A stretch of DNA of 8,224 nucleotides from an uncultured Actinomyces sp. (GTDB lineage Bacteria; Actinomycetota; Actinomycetes; Actinomycetales; Actinomycetaceae): positions 1-8,224 of the forward strand of contig CAKAPY010000051.1 in the NCBI GenBank assembly GCA_916719935.1, given 5' to 3'. How positions within the stretch are numbered: position 1 is the first letter of the stretch; each line of letters begins with the position of its first letter. The position numbers and the translations under genes were made by a program. The notes under the pieces are model-generated. The model did not search any database and was not told the origin of the DNA. It saw only the letters and a program-made list of their open reading frames with translations. Shown piece by piece: positions 1 through 5,579 of the stretch.

Positions 1-1
1 G

Positions 2-214
2 AGCGCACATGAACCCGCCCCTGCACCTACTCAGCAACAGGAAGTTTCTTCGCCGAATTTTGCTGACCAGTCGTCTAAGGCTCCTTCAAACGGGTACGAT
101 GGAGATACAGCTTCCTCGGATCCTTACTCCGGACATGATTTTGGTGGTCGGACCGACTGGGTCGATGAAGAGCCTGAAGAGAACGAAGATGCCTGGCAGT
201 TGACCGGGCGCTAA
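2..214 (+). CDS. C-terminal tail of upstream protein, probably DNA translocase FtsK (partial)
   Basis: An open frame enters from the left edge and stops at TAA 212-214, giving the last 70 residues of a protein. The segment has low complexity and is hydrophilic: a Pro/Ala/Gln-rich start, then Ser/Gly/Asp-rich sequence, then an acidic stretch ending in DAWQLTGR. There is no membrane segment and no recognisable catalytic motif. The assignment to FtsK rests on position: in many actinobacteria ftsK lies directly upstream of pgsA in the pgsA-clgR-recA neighbourhood. The usual FtsK gamma winged-helix domain is not visible here, so the tail would have to follow it as an extension. The overlapping ATG frame at 9-203 is less convincing because it is Arg/Leu-rich and ends inside this one. 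A different upstream protein remains possible. Confidence 0.5.
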   Translation, partial: SAHEPAPAPTQQQEVSSPNFADQSSKAPSNGYDGDTASSDPYSGHDFGGRTDWVDEEPEENEDAWQLTGR

Positions 215-232
215 GAAGCAAAGGGGCAAGTC

Positions 233-877
233 GTGGCTACTCACGTGTCGCGTGTTGAACGCTATACGAAGGTCTCTACGATCAATGTGCCCAATGCGCT
301 GACGGTTTTTCGCCTGCTCCTAGTCCCCGTATTCATCTACTTAAAGTTTGTGGACACGTGGAGTGCACAGTGGTGGGCTTTGCTGGTGTTTTGCGTCGCC
401 GCTGCAACCGATCAGCTTGATGGAAAAATTGCGCGCGCCTACGGTTTAGTGACCGACTTCGGTCGTGTTGTCGATCCTCTTGCAGATAAGGCTCTCACCC
501 TCAGTGCATTCATTATTCTGAGCATTCAGGGTGTTCTCCCGTGGTGGTTCACGATTCTCGTGGCATTCCGCGAATTGGGAATCACCGTCATGCGCGCATT
601 CTTCCTGCGGCGGGGGATTGTGGTTTCGGCCTCGCAGTCCGGAAAAATAAAGACCGTTCTTCAGGTCTTGGCTATTTTCCTTCTCTTGATTCCGTGGGAT
701 TATTTCTACGTCCTCAATCCCGCCAATCGCGGGTGGGCGTCGGTTGCCTTAATGTCGGCGTTGTGTGTTGCGGGTGCTGCGCTTGCTGCGACTCTTTGGT
801 CGGGTATTGCGTATGTGCGTGAGGGCCTCGTTCTTGCTCGTGAGGTTCGTGATCCTGAGCCTCAAAACGAGGCGTAA
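233..877 (+). CDS. pgsA: CDP-diacylglycerol--glycerol-3-phosphate 3-phosphatidyltransferase
   Basis: Integral membrane enzyme of 214 residues that condenses CDP-diacylglycerol with glycerol-3-phosphate to give phosphatidylglycerol phosphate, the committed step to phosphatidylglycerol and cardiolipin. The CDP-alcohol phosphatidyltransferase signature D-x2-DG-x2-AR-x8-G-x3-D-x3-D is complete, with D60, D63, G64, A67, R68, G77, D81 and D85. About six hydrophobic segments fit the family (near residues 20-40, 45-60, 85-100, 103-122, 140-160 and 168-194). The opening INVPNALTVFRLLLVP is typical of PgsA. GTG at 233 is chosen because an AAAGGGG ribosome-binding site lies about 8 bases upstream. The gene begins 18 bases after the preceding stop, so co-transcription with it is likely. 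The family also contains cardiolipin and phosphatidylinositol synthases, but the motif context and the clgR neighbour favour PgsA. Confidence 0.92.
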   Translation: MATHVSRVERYTKVSTINVPNALTVFRLLLVPVFIYLKFVDTWSAQWWALLVFCVAAATDQLDGKIARAYGLVTDFGRVVDPLADKALTLSAFIILSIQGVLPWWFTILVAFRELGITVMRAFFLRRGIVVSASQSGKIKTVLQVLAIFLLLIPWDYFYVLNPANRGWASVALMSALCVAGAALAATLWSGIAYVREGLVLAREVRDPEPQNEA

Positions 878-883
878 TTACAG

Positions 884-900
884 TTGCGCATTGAGCGCAA
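884..900 (+). promoter_or_regulatory. Candidate ClgR operator upstream of clgR
   Basis: A perfect inverted repeat, TTGCGC-ATTGA-GCGCAA, lies 6 bases after the pgsA stop and 80 bases before the clgR start. Its core CGC-N5-GCG matches the core spacing described for ClgR sites in Streptomyces and Corynebacterium, and clgR genes are known to be autoregulated. The flanking bases do not match the fuller published consensus well. It sits about 45 bases upstream of the candidate -35 element, a position suitable for an activator. No T-tract follows, so it is unlikely to be a pgsA terminator. Confidence 0.5.
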
Positions 901-944
901 AGTTGAGTGACGTAGACGCAAGTTCTAAATCCCTCGTGTATGGT

Positions 945-971
945 GGGAATAGGCAGGGTCGTTCAGACGTT
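945..971 (+). promoter_or_regulatory. Candidate ECF-sigma (SigH/SigE-type) promoter of clgR
   Basis: GGGAAT (945-950) and CGTT (968-971) are separated by 17 bases, or GGAAT-N18-GTT. This is the spacing and sequence of promoters read by SigH/SigE-type stress sigma factors in actinobacteria. clgR is known to be under such control in Mycobacterium (SigE) and Corynebacterium (SigH). Transcription would begin close to 978-981, at or next to the ATG at 981, so the mRNA may be leaderless. The match is by eye and short motifs like this occur by chance. Confidence 0.45.
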
Positions 972-980
972 AGGAAGAAC

Positions 981-1400
981 ATGATGAAGAAGCAGAAGAA
1001 CAATATCCCGAGTTCTGTACGTCCACTGAATGAGCTGGCCATGCAGAAGGCGCTGGCGGCGGGTTATCGTCAAGCTATGAATCGCCCCGCCCATGATCGT
1101 GCAGCCGCTCCGTTGCTGCGTACTGAAATTGGCGATGTTCTGCGTGAGATTCGCCGTAAGCAGGGGCGTACTTTGCGAGAAGTTTCTTCCGAGGCTCAGG
1201 TTTCCTTGGGTTATCTTTCCGAGGTTGAGCGTGGGCAGAAGGAAGCGTCGTCTGAACTTCTTGACGCGATTAGCGAGGCCCTGGGCGTGCCACTGTGGTA
1301 CATCCTGCGTGAGGTTTCTGAGCGTATGGCTGTCTTGGATGGAACTGTTGTTCCGGACACTGTTCCCGAGAGTCTGGTCCCGGTGACCCTGATCTCGTGA
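981..1400 (+). CDS. clgR: Clp/Lon proteolysis gene regulator ClgR (XRE-family)
   Basis: A 139-residue DNA-binding activator of protease genes (clpP, clpC and lon in relatives). The helix-turn-helix spans about residues 49-112, and the core LREVSSEAQVSLGYLSEVERGQ, followed by KEASSELL, is near-diagnostic for ClgR. The start at 981 follows AGGA at 972-975 and the ECF-type promoter. It leaves some 48 residues ahead of the HTH, more than in usual ClgR proteins, where the HTH begins within the first few residues. ATG at 1077 would give a more standard length but has no clear ribosome-binding site. The C-terminus VPVTLIS resembles the conserved hydrophobic end of ClgR but lacks the terminal Ala residues that, in relatives, mark the protein for Clp degradation. 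The gene overlaps the next one by four bases (GTGA). Confidence 0.9.
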   Translation: MMKKQKNNIPSSVRPLNELAMQKALAAGYRQAMNRPAHDRAAAPLLRTEIGDVLREIRRKQGRTLREVSSEAQVSLGYLSEVERGQKEASSELLDAISEALGVPLWYILREVSERMAVLDGTVVPDTVPESLVPVTLIS

Positions 1401-1645
1401 CTCTTTCTGAATTTTGGGATGCCGTCGATGACGTCTATGGGGCTACTCTTGGACGCTCATTGACGGCTGACCTATATCTACCTTCGCTGCGGGGAACCTG
1501 TGTGGAGGCTCTTGATAGGGGAGTTTCGCCAGATATGGTCTGGTCTGAGTTGCTTCGTGAAAGTGATGTAGACGAGGCCGTGCGCTGGGTTCATCGTCTT
1601 GATGCGAAAGAACGTGAGAAGATTCGTCGTTCGAAGCGTTCCTAA
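1397..1645 (+). CDS. DUF3046 family small protein
   Basis: An 82-residue soluble protein with no signal peptide or membrane segment. The opening LSEFWDAVDDVYGATLGRSLTAD, followed by LYLPSLRGTCVEALDRGVSPDMVW (split here only for length), follows the DUF3046 pattern, in which a small helical protein is commonly encoded just upstream of recA in actinobacteria. Its function is unknown. The GTG start overlaps the clgR stop as GTGA, which points to translational coupling with clgR. The tail from about residue 58 onward (acidic, then the basic end EREKIRRSKRS) extends past the usual end of the family and could interact with nucleic acid or a partner, but this is inference. Recognition is from sequence pattern and position together. 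Confidence 0.8.
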   Translation: MTLSEFWDAVDDVYGATLGRSLTADLYLPSLRGTCVEALDRGVSPDMVWSELLRESDVDEAVRWVHRLDAKEREKIRRSKRS

Positions 1646-1662
1646 TGGCGTGTCGACATGCA

Positions 1663-1678
1663 TCGAACATTTGTTCCA
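1663..1678 (+). promoter_or_regulatory. LexA (SOS) box of recA
   Basis: TCGAAC-ATTT-GTTCCA is a 16-base dyad close to the actinobacterial LexA consensus TCGAAC-N4-GTTCGA. The left half is perfect, and the right half has G-to-C at its fifth base. It lies in the recA upstream region, where LexA control is expected, and just ahead of a possible -10 element at 1681-1686, so bound LexA would block polymerase. Confidence 0.8.
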
Positions 1679-1680
1679 TT

Positions 1681-1686
1681 TATTCT
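1681..1686 (+). promoter_or_regulatory. Weak candidate -10 element for recA
   Basis: TATTCT matches TATAAT at four of six positions and directly follows the LexA box. No good -35 is seen at 16-18 bases; TCGACA at 1653-1658 matches TTGACA well but is 22 bases away. If correct, the recA leader would be about 155 bases long. A second promoter nearer recA, for example around CATATC at 1757-1762, is possible. Confidence 0.25.
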
Positions 1687-1751
1687 GTGGAAGAAGTGAA
1701 GTGTGATCAGTTTTTCCACAGGTATGGAAAAGTGGTCGCAAATGCCTGTGG
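1685..1751 (+). repeat. Overlapping inverted repeats built on CTGTGG/TTCCACAG in the recA leader
   Basis: TTTTCCA (1712-1718) and TGGAAAA (1725-1731) form a perfect 7-base inverted repeat with a 6-base loop. The same centre, TTCCACAG (1714-1721), is also a perfect 8-base inverted repeat with CTGTGGAA (1685-1692). CCACAGG (1716-1722) pairs with CCTGTGG (1745-1751). The three pairings exclude one another. TTTTCCACA at 1712-1720 is one base from the actinobacterial DnaA box TTGTCCACA. No T-tract follows the short hairpin. The stretch could be a regulator operator array or alternative RNA folds in the recA leader. Confidence 0.55.
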
Positions 1752-1774
1752 TCGAGCATATCTTCACTGAGTAG

Positions 1775-1789
1775 TCCCCGGAGAGGGGA
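1775..1789 (+). repeat. Short hairpin in recA leader
   Basis: TCCCC-GGAGA-GGGGA is a perfect 5-base stem with a purine loop that looks like a Shine-Dalgarno sequence. It has no T-tract, so it is not an intrinsic terminator. CCGGAGAGG at 1778-1786 recurs exactly at 1818-1826. A role is not evident. Confidence 0.35.
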
Positions 1790-1834
1790 TCTGCTGCATA
1801 GACCAGATGAACAGTGGCCGGAGAGGCTTCGACG

Positions 1835-1839
1835 AAAGG
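1835..1839 (+). promoter_or_regulatory. Ribosome-binding site that fixes the recA start
   Basis: AAAGG lies 7 bases ahead of the ATG at 1847. It favours that start over the in-frame GTG at 1814, which would add 11 residues not typical of RecA. Confidence 0.65.
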
Positions 1840-1846
1840 TATCACC

Positions 1847-2938
1847 ATGGCAGTAGCTCGTAAGGGTTCCTCTTCATCAGCGAATGGGGACCGAAATAAG
1901 GCTTTAGAGCTCGCGCTCTCACAGATCGATAAGCAGTTTGGTAAGGGCTCGGTCATGCGACTGGGAGATGATTCTCGTCCCCCGGTGCAGGTGATCCCCA
2001 CTGGTTCTCTGGCCCTTGATGTCGCTCTTGGAATTGGTGGTCTGCCTCGGGGACGCGTCATTGAGATCTATGGTCCTGAATCATCCGGTAAGACAACCGT
2101 TGCGCTTCATGCGGTTGCCAGCGCGCAAAAAGCAGGCGGAAATGCCGCATTTATCGACGCTGAACACGCACTTGATCCCGTCTATGCGCGCGCCCTAGGT
2201 GTCGACACGGATAACCTCTTGGTCTCCCAACCTGATACCGGCGAGCAGGCGCTGGAAATCGCCGACATGCTGATTCGTTCGGGCGGCATTGACATCATTG
2301 TTATTGACTCTGTCGCTGCACTTGTTCCCAAGGCTGAAATCGAAGGCGAAATGGGCGACTCTCATGTCGGTCTGCAAGCCCGCTTGATGAGTCAGGCCCT
2401 GCGTAAAATCACCGGTGCTCTCTCGGCGACCGGAACAACCGCAATCTTCATTAACCAGCTTCGTGAAAAGATCGGTGTCTTCTTCGGTAATCCCGAAACC
2501 ACAACTGGCGGTAAGGCTCTGAAGTTCTACGCCTCCGTACGCATTGATGTTCGCCGAATTGAGACCCTGAAGGAAGCTGGAGCTCCCGTCGGTAACCGCA
2601 CCCGTGCAAAGATCGTCAAGAACAAGATGGCGCCGCCTTTCAAGCAGGCAGAGTTCGATATTGTCTACGGTAAGGGCATCTCCCGCGAAGGGTCGATTAT
2701 CGACATGGGCGTGGAAACCGGCATCATCCGTAAGTCTGGCTCTTGGTTTACCTATGGTGACGATCAGCTTGGGCAAGGCAAGGAAAATGTTCGCCAGTTC
2801 CTCTCGGATAATCCCGAATTGGCCAATGAAATTGAACAGAAGATCTTGGTTTCTTTGGGAATCGGCGTGCAAGATGGCGAACTGACAGAGCCGACGGCCT
2901 CAGATGTCGATGACTCGCTTGAGGATGCTGGCTTCTAG
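1847..2938 (+). CDS. recA: Recombinase RecA
   Basis: A 363-residue recombinase that forms filaments on single-stranded DNA, performs homologous pairing and strand exchange, and triggers LexA self-cleavage. Visible landmarks are the N-terminal oligomerisation segment with KQFGKGSVMRLG (29-40), Walker A GPESSGKTT (76-84), the Walker B strand IDIIVIDSVAAL (148-159), FINQLREKIG (201-210), the DNA-binding L2 loop GNPETTTGGKALKFYA (214-229), and the RecA signature ALKFYASVR (224-232). The end is acidic (DVDDSLEDAGF), as usual. The reading frame is continuous, so there is no intein, unlike in some mycobacteria. Control by LexA is supported by the box 170 bases upstream. recX follows after 3 bases, which fits an SOS-induced recA-recX unit. 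Confidence 0.98.
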   Translation: MAVARKGSSSSANGDRNKALELALSQIDKQFGKGSVMRLGDDSRPPVQVIPTGSLALDVALGIGGLPRGRVIEIYGPESSGKTTVALHAVASAQKAGGNAAFIDAEHALDPVYARALGVDTDNLLVSQPDTGEQALEIADMLIRSGGIDIIVIDSVAALVPKAEIEGEMGDSHVGLQARLMSQALRKITGALSATGTTAIFINQLREKIGVFFGNPETTTGGKALKFYASVRIDVRRIETLKEAGAPVGNRTRAKIVKNKMAPPFKQAEFDIVYGKGISREGSIIDMGVETGIIRKSGSWFTYGDDQLGQGKENVRQFLSDNPELANEIEQKILVSLGIGVQDGELTEPTASDVDDSLEDAGF

Positions 2939-2941
2939 TTA

Positions 2942-3538
2942 ATGGTCCGCTATTACGACCCAGAGACCACATCGGAAGAAGATGTTCGTCCGCGCACGCG
3001 CACTAAGAGCCCAGCAGAACGCCAGGCTCTTATGCGCCAGCGCAATGCTGCCCTAGAAGGACAAGCCGCATTCGAGGCTGCTCGAGAGGTAGCACTTCGT
3101 CAGCTCGATGTTCGTGCCCGTTCACGAAGCGAATTAGAAACCGCAATAACCACTAGAGGCTTTTCTTCTGAGGTGGCTGCCTCCGTTATCGAACGCCTCA
3201 CTCAATTGGGGTTGGTAGATGACCTTGCCTTTGCGCGTGCCTTTTCTCGGGGACGTTTTGAGGCAGGAGGGAAAACAGGTTCCGCACTTCGCGTCGATCT
3301 TCAACGGAAGGGGATCTCCCCGGAGATCATCGATACCGTGCTCTCAGAAATCGGCGCCGATGAACAATTTGAGCGGGCTTTAAACCTTGCTCAGAAGAAG
3401 ATGCGTTCGATGCCAAATTGCGATGATCAGGTTGCGCGTCGACGTATTTTCTCGATGCTTGGGCGCAAAGGATATTCTCCTCAGGTTTGTATACGCGTGC
3501 TTGAGGCAATTGTCGAAGGCAGGGATGATGAGTACTGA
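2942..3538 (+). CDS. recX: Regulatory protein RecX
   Basis: A 198-residue RecA modulator, expected to cap or destabilise RecA filaments. Three-helix RecX repeats are seen. The segment near residues 51-100 contains LRQLDVRARSRSELETAI and ends in LGLVDDLAFARAF. The next, near 101-136, contains GSALRVDLQRKGISPEII, and the last, near 142-190, contains RRIFSMLGRKGYSPQVC. About 45 charged residues precede the first repeat, which is common in actinobacterial RecX. The ATG lies only 3 bases after the recA stop and has no close ribosome-binding site (GAGGA ends 16 bases upstream), so translation probably depends on ribosomes finishing recA. This would keep RecX low relative to RecA. The 3' end overlaps the next gene by 14 bases. 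Confidence 0.9.
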   Translation: MVRYYDPETTSEEDVRPRTRTKSPAERQALMRQRNAALEGQAAFEAAREVALRQLDVRARSRSELETAITTRGFSSEVAASVIERLTQLGLVDDLAFARAFSRGRFEAGGKTGSALRVDLQRKGISPEIIDTVLSEIGADEQFERALNLAQKKMRSMPNCDDQVARRRIFSMLGRKGYSPQVCIRVLEAIVEGRDDEY

Positions 3539-4028
3539 AGATGCTCTTTGTCAGGAACTGATTACTGATTTAAGCAATGCGAGCCTCACTGTTGCTGTCG
3601 CAGAGTCCTTAACCGGTGGTCTTTTGTGCGCGGCTTTCGTTCATGTGCCGGGTGCCTCACATGCTGTGCGTGGGGGAGTTTGCACCTACGCGACGGATAC
3701 GAAGCATTCGGTTTTGAATGTGAGCGATCAACGCCTTGCACAGACGGGTCCGGTTGATGATGAAGTTGCTCGGCAAATGGCACACGGCGTTCGCGCACTG
3801 ATGGGTGCGGATTTTGGTTTGTCAACGACTGGAGTCGCGGGGCCTGGACCTGCTGATGGACATCCTGCTGGAACGGTCTATGTGGCTTGCGCGTGGGAAG
3901 GTAGCTCGCGGGTACGTCGTCTTGATCTGAGTGGAGATCGCGACCAGGTCCGGCAAGGGGCAGTGATCGCCGCACTTGAACTATTCAGAGAAGTACTGAA
4001 AGCGACACCAAATATCCATACGCGCTAG
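3525..4028 (+). CDS. CinA C-terminal-domain protein, nicotinamide-nucleotide amidase (PncC type)
   Basis: A 167-residue stand-alone CinA C-terminal domain. Family members (PncC) convert nicotinamide mononucleotide to nicotinate mononucleotide and ammonia in NAD recycling. Landmarks are AESLTGGLL (26-34) with the predicted nucleophile S28, GGVCTYATDTK (50-60), and FGLSTTGVAGP (97-107) followed by GTVYVACAW (116-124). The N-terminal molybdopterin-binding-like domain of full-length CinA is absent, which is normal for actinobacteria. ATG at 3525 and ATG at 3528 are both possible; AAGG at 3516-3519 serves either. The start overlaps the end of recX, so the genes are translationally coupled. In many actinobacteria this gene sits between pgsA and clgR; here it follows recX. 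Confidence 0.88.
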   Translation: MMSTEDALCQELITDLSNASLTVAVAESLTGGLLCAAFVHVPGASHAVRGGVCTYATDTKHSVLNVSDQRLAQTGPVDDEVARQMAHGVRALMGADFGLSTTGVAGPGPADGHPAGTVYVACAWEGSSRVRRLDLSGDRDQVRQGAVIAALELFREVLKATPNIHTR

Positions 4029-4031
4029 AAT
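4002..4031 (+). promoter_or_regulatory. Candidate promoter for miaB within the end of the pncC-type gene
   Basis: GCGACA (4002-4007) and TAGAAT (4026-4031) are 18 bases apart. The -10 matches TATAAT at five of six positions and the -35 matches TTGACA at four of six. Initiation would be expected near 4038-4041, at the miaB ATG. This would explain the absence of a ribosome-binding site there by giving a leaderless mRNA. Confidence 0.4.
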
Positions 4032-4040
4032 TCAACGACG

Positions 4041-5579
4041 ATGAGTGTTGAAATGATGGACTTCCCGCGAACCTACGCGGTGCGCACCCTTGGGTGCCAG
4101 ATGAATGAGCACGATTCCGAACGTATTTCGGGCCTCTTAGAGAAGGCGGGCTTGGTCCCTGTTGATCGCGTTCCTGCCGCAGCAGCGCGCGCCACTGACG
4201 CCGGAGACATGGGTGCAGACGTCATTGTTATCAACACCTGCTCCGTTCGCGAGAATGCCGCGACGCGTCTATTTGGAAACCTCGGGCAGCTCGCGGCAGT
4301 GAAGCGTGAACGCCCTGGAATGCAGATTGCAGTGGGCGGTTGCCTTGCCCAACAGATGCGTGACGGAATCATCGAAAAAGCTCCCTGGGTCGATGCAGTT
4401 TTCGGTACTCACAATATCGATGTCCTTCCCGCGCTTCTTCGCCGTGCAGAGCACAATCGTGAAGCGGCCGTTGAAATCGAAGAATCACTGAAGGTTTTCC
4501 CTTCAACGCTTCCCACTCACCGTGAAAGCGCATACGCAGCGTGGGTCTCAATCTCAGTTGGCTGTAATAACACCTGCACCTTCTGCATTGTTCCTCACCT
4601 TCGCGGAAAAGAACGTGATCGCCGTCCCGGTGAAATTCTTGAAGAAGTGCAAGCTGTTGTCGATGAGGGCGCAATTGAAATTACCCTTCTGGGACAGAAC
4701 GTTAACTCTTACGGCGTAAGCTTCGGGCAGCGCGGTGCTTTCGCTGATCTTCTGCGAACCGTAGGCAAGATTGACGGTTTGGAACGCGTGCGTTTTACAA
4801 GCCCACACCCGGCGGCCTTTACTGATGACGTAATTGAGGCGATGGCCGAGACTCCAACGGTCATGCCCTCTTTGCACATGCCGCTTCAGTCGGGTTCGGA
4901 CGCGGTCCTGCGCCAGATGCGCCGCTCCTACCGCCGTGATCGTTTCATGGGAATTCTTTCGCGAGTACGCGCTGCAATTCCCGACGCAGCAATTACCACG
5001 GACATCATCGTCGGATTCCCTGGAGAGACTGAAGAAGACTTCCAGCAGACTCTCGAAGTTGTTGAAGAAGCACGCTTCAGTTCCGCCTTCACTTTCCTAT
5101 ACTCTCCGCGTCCCGGTACCCCGGCAGCTGACCGAGAGGATCAGGTGCCCCAGGACGTTGCTCTTGAACGCTACAAGCGCCTATTGGCTCTGCAAGAACG
5201 CATTTGTGCCGAGGACAATGCAGCACTTGTTGGAAATGAAGTTGAGGTGCTTGTCGCCGCAGGAGAAGGCCGGAAAGATGGAGCAACCCACCGTATCTCT
5301 GGACGAGCGCGTGATAACCGTCTGGTTCACGTTGCCCTTCCCCTGGGAATGAGTGAAGCCGATCGTCCGCGTCCTGGTGACATGCTTCGCGCTCGTGTCA
5401 CGCACGGCGCGCCTCACCATCTCATTGCTGATTCAGCATTGGAAGATGGCGGTCTCTTTGAACTTCGTCGGACTCGTGCGGGAGATGCTTGGCAAAAGCG
5501 TCAAGCACACGAAGAAGATTCGAAGATCTCCCTTGGTATGCCTCGCATCCGTATCGGGGCTCCGAATGGAAATGCCTGA
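4041..5579 (+). CDS. miaB: tRNA-2-methylthio-N6-dimethylallyladenosine synthase MiaB
   Basis: A 512-residue radical-SAM methylthiotransferase that converts i6A37 to ms2i6A37 in tRNAs reading UNN codons. Domain order is complete. The N-terminal methylthiotransferase domain carries cluster ligands C19 (LGCQMN), C67 (NTCSVRE) and C101 (GGCLAQQ). The radical-SAM motif CNNTCTFC has C175, C179 and C182. The TRAM domain lies near residues 395-465 and includes GRKDGATHRISGRARDNRLV. An Ala-rich insert (about 44-58) separates the first two N-terminal strands. About 45 residues follow TRAM, including a basic, possibly disordered end. No Shine-Dalgarno sequence precedes ATG 4041; ATG codons at 4053 and 4056 are alternatives. 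The 3' end overlaps miaA, the enzyme acting just before it in the pathway. Confidence 0.96.
   Translation: MSVEMMDFPRTYAVRTLGCQMNEHDSERISGLLEKAGLVPVDRVPAAAARATDAGDMGADVIVINTCSVRENAATRLFGNLGQLAAVKRERPGMQIAVGGCLAQQMRDGIIEKAPWVDAVFGTHNIDVLPALLRRAEHNREAAVEIEESLKVFPSTLPTHRESAYAAWVSISVGCNNTCTFCIVPHLRGKERDRRPGEILEEVQAVVDEGAIEITLLGQNVNSYGVSFGQRGAFADLLRTVGKIDGLERVRFTSPHPAAFTDDVIEAMAETPTVMPSLHMPLQSGSDAVLRQMRRSYRRDRFMGILSRVRAAIPDAAITTDIIVGFPGETEEDFQQTLEVVEEARFSSAFTFLYSPRPGTPAADREDQVPQDVALERYKRLLALQERICAEDNAALVGNEVEVLVAAGEGRKDGATHRISGRARDNRLVHVALPLGMSEADRPRPGDMLRARVTHGAPHHLIADSALEDGGLFELRRTRAGDAWQKRQAHEEDSKISLGMPRIRIGAPNGNA

Noticed and set aside
884..900. Palindrome considered as a pgsA terminator
   Set aside because: A 6-base stem with no following T-tract. 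The CGC-N5-GCG core and the position ahead of clgR fit an operator better.
1712..1731. Inverted repeat considered as a terminator for the clgR-DUF3046 unit
   Set aside because: The stem is A/T-rich, only 7 bases, and no T-tract follows it, so intrinsic termination is not supported.
1807..1863. An 18-codon + strand upstream ORF overlapping the recA start
   Set aside because: The nearest strong SD-like sequence is about 18 bases away, too far, and the peptide is unremarkable. A chance ORF is more likely.
1642..2061. A 139-codon - strand frame across the recA leader and start
   Set aside because: It covers the SOS box and the recA N-terminus, has no recognisable motif and no supporting promoter or ribosome-binding site.
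2195..2872. A 225-codon open frame on the - strand across recA
   Set aside because: It lies wholly inside recA, whose + strand frame is unmistakable, and its translation shows no family pattern. Codon bias in recA explains it.
5353..5565. N-terminal extension of miaA far into miaB
   Set aside because: The extra residues show no MiaA similarity, and ATG 5566 gives the normal family start just before the P-loop.
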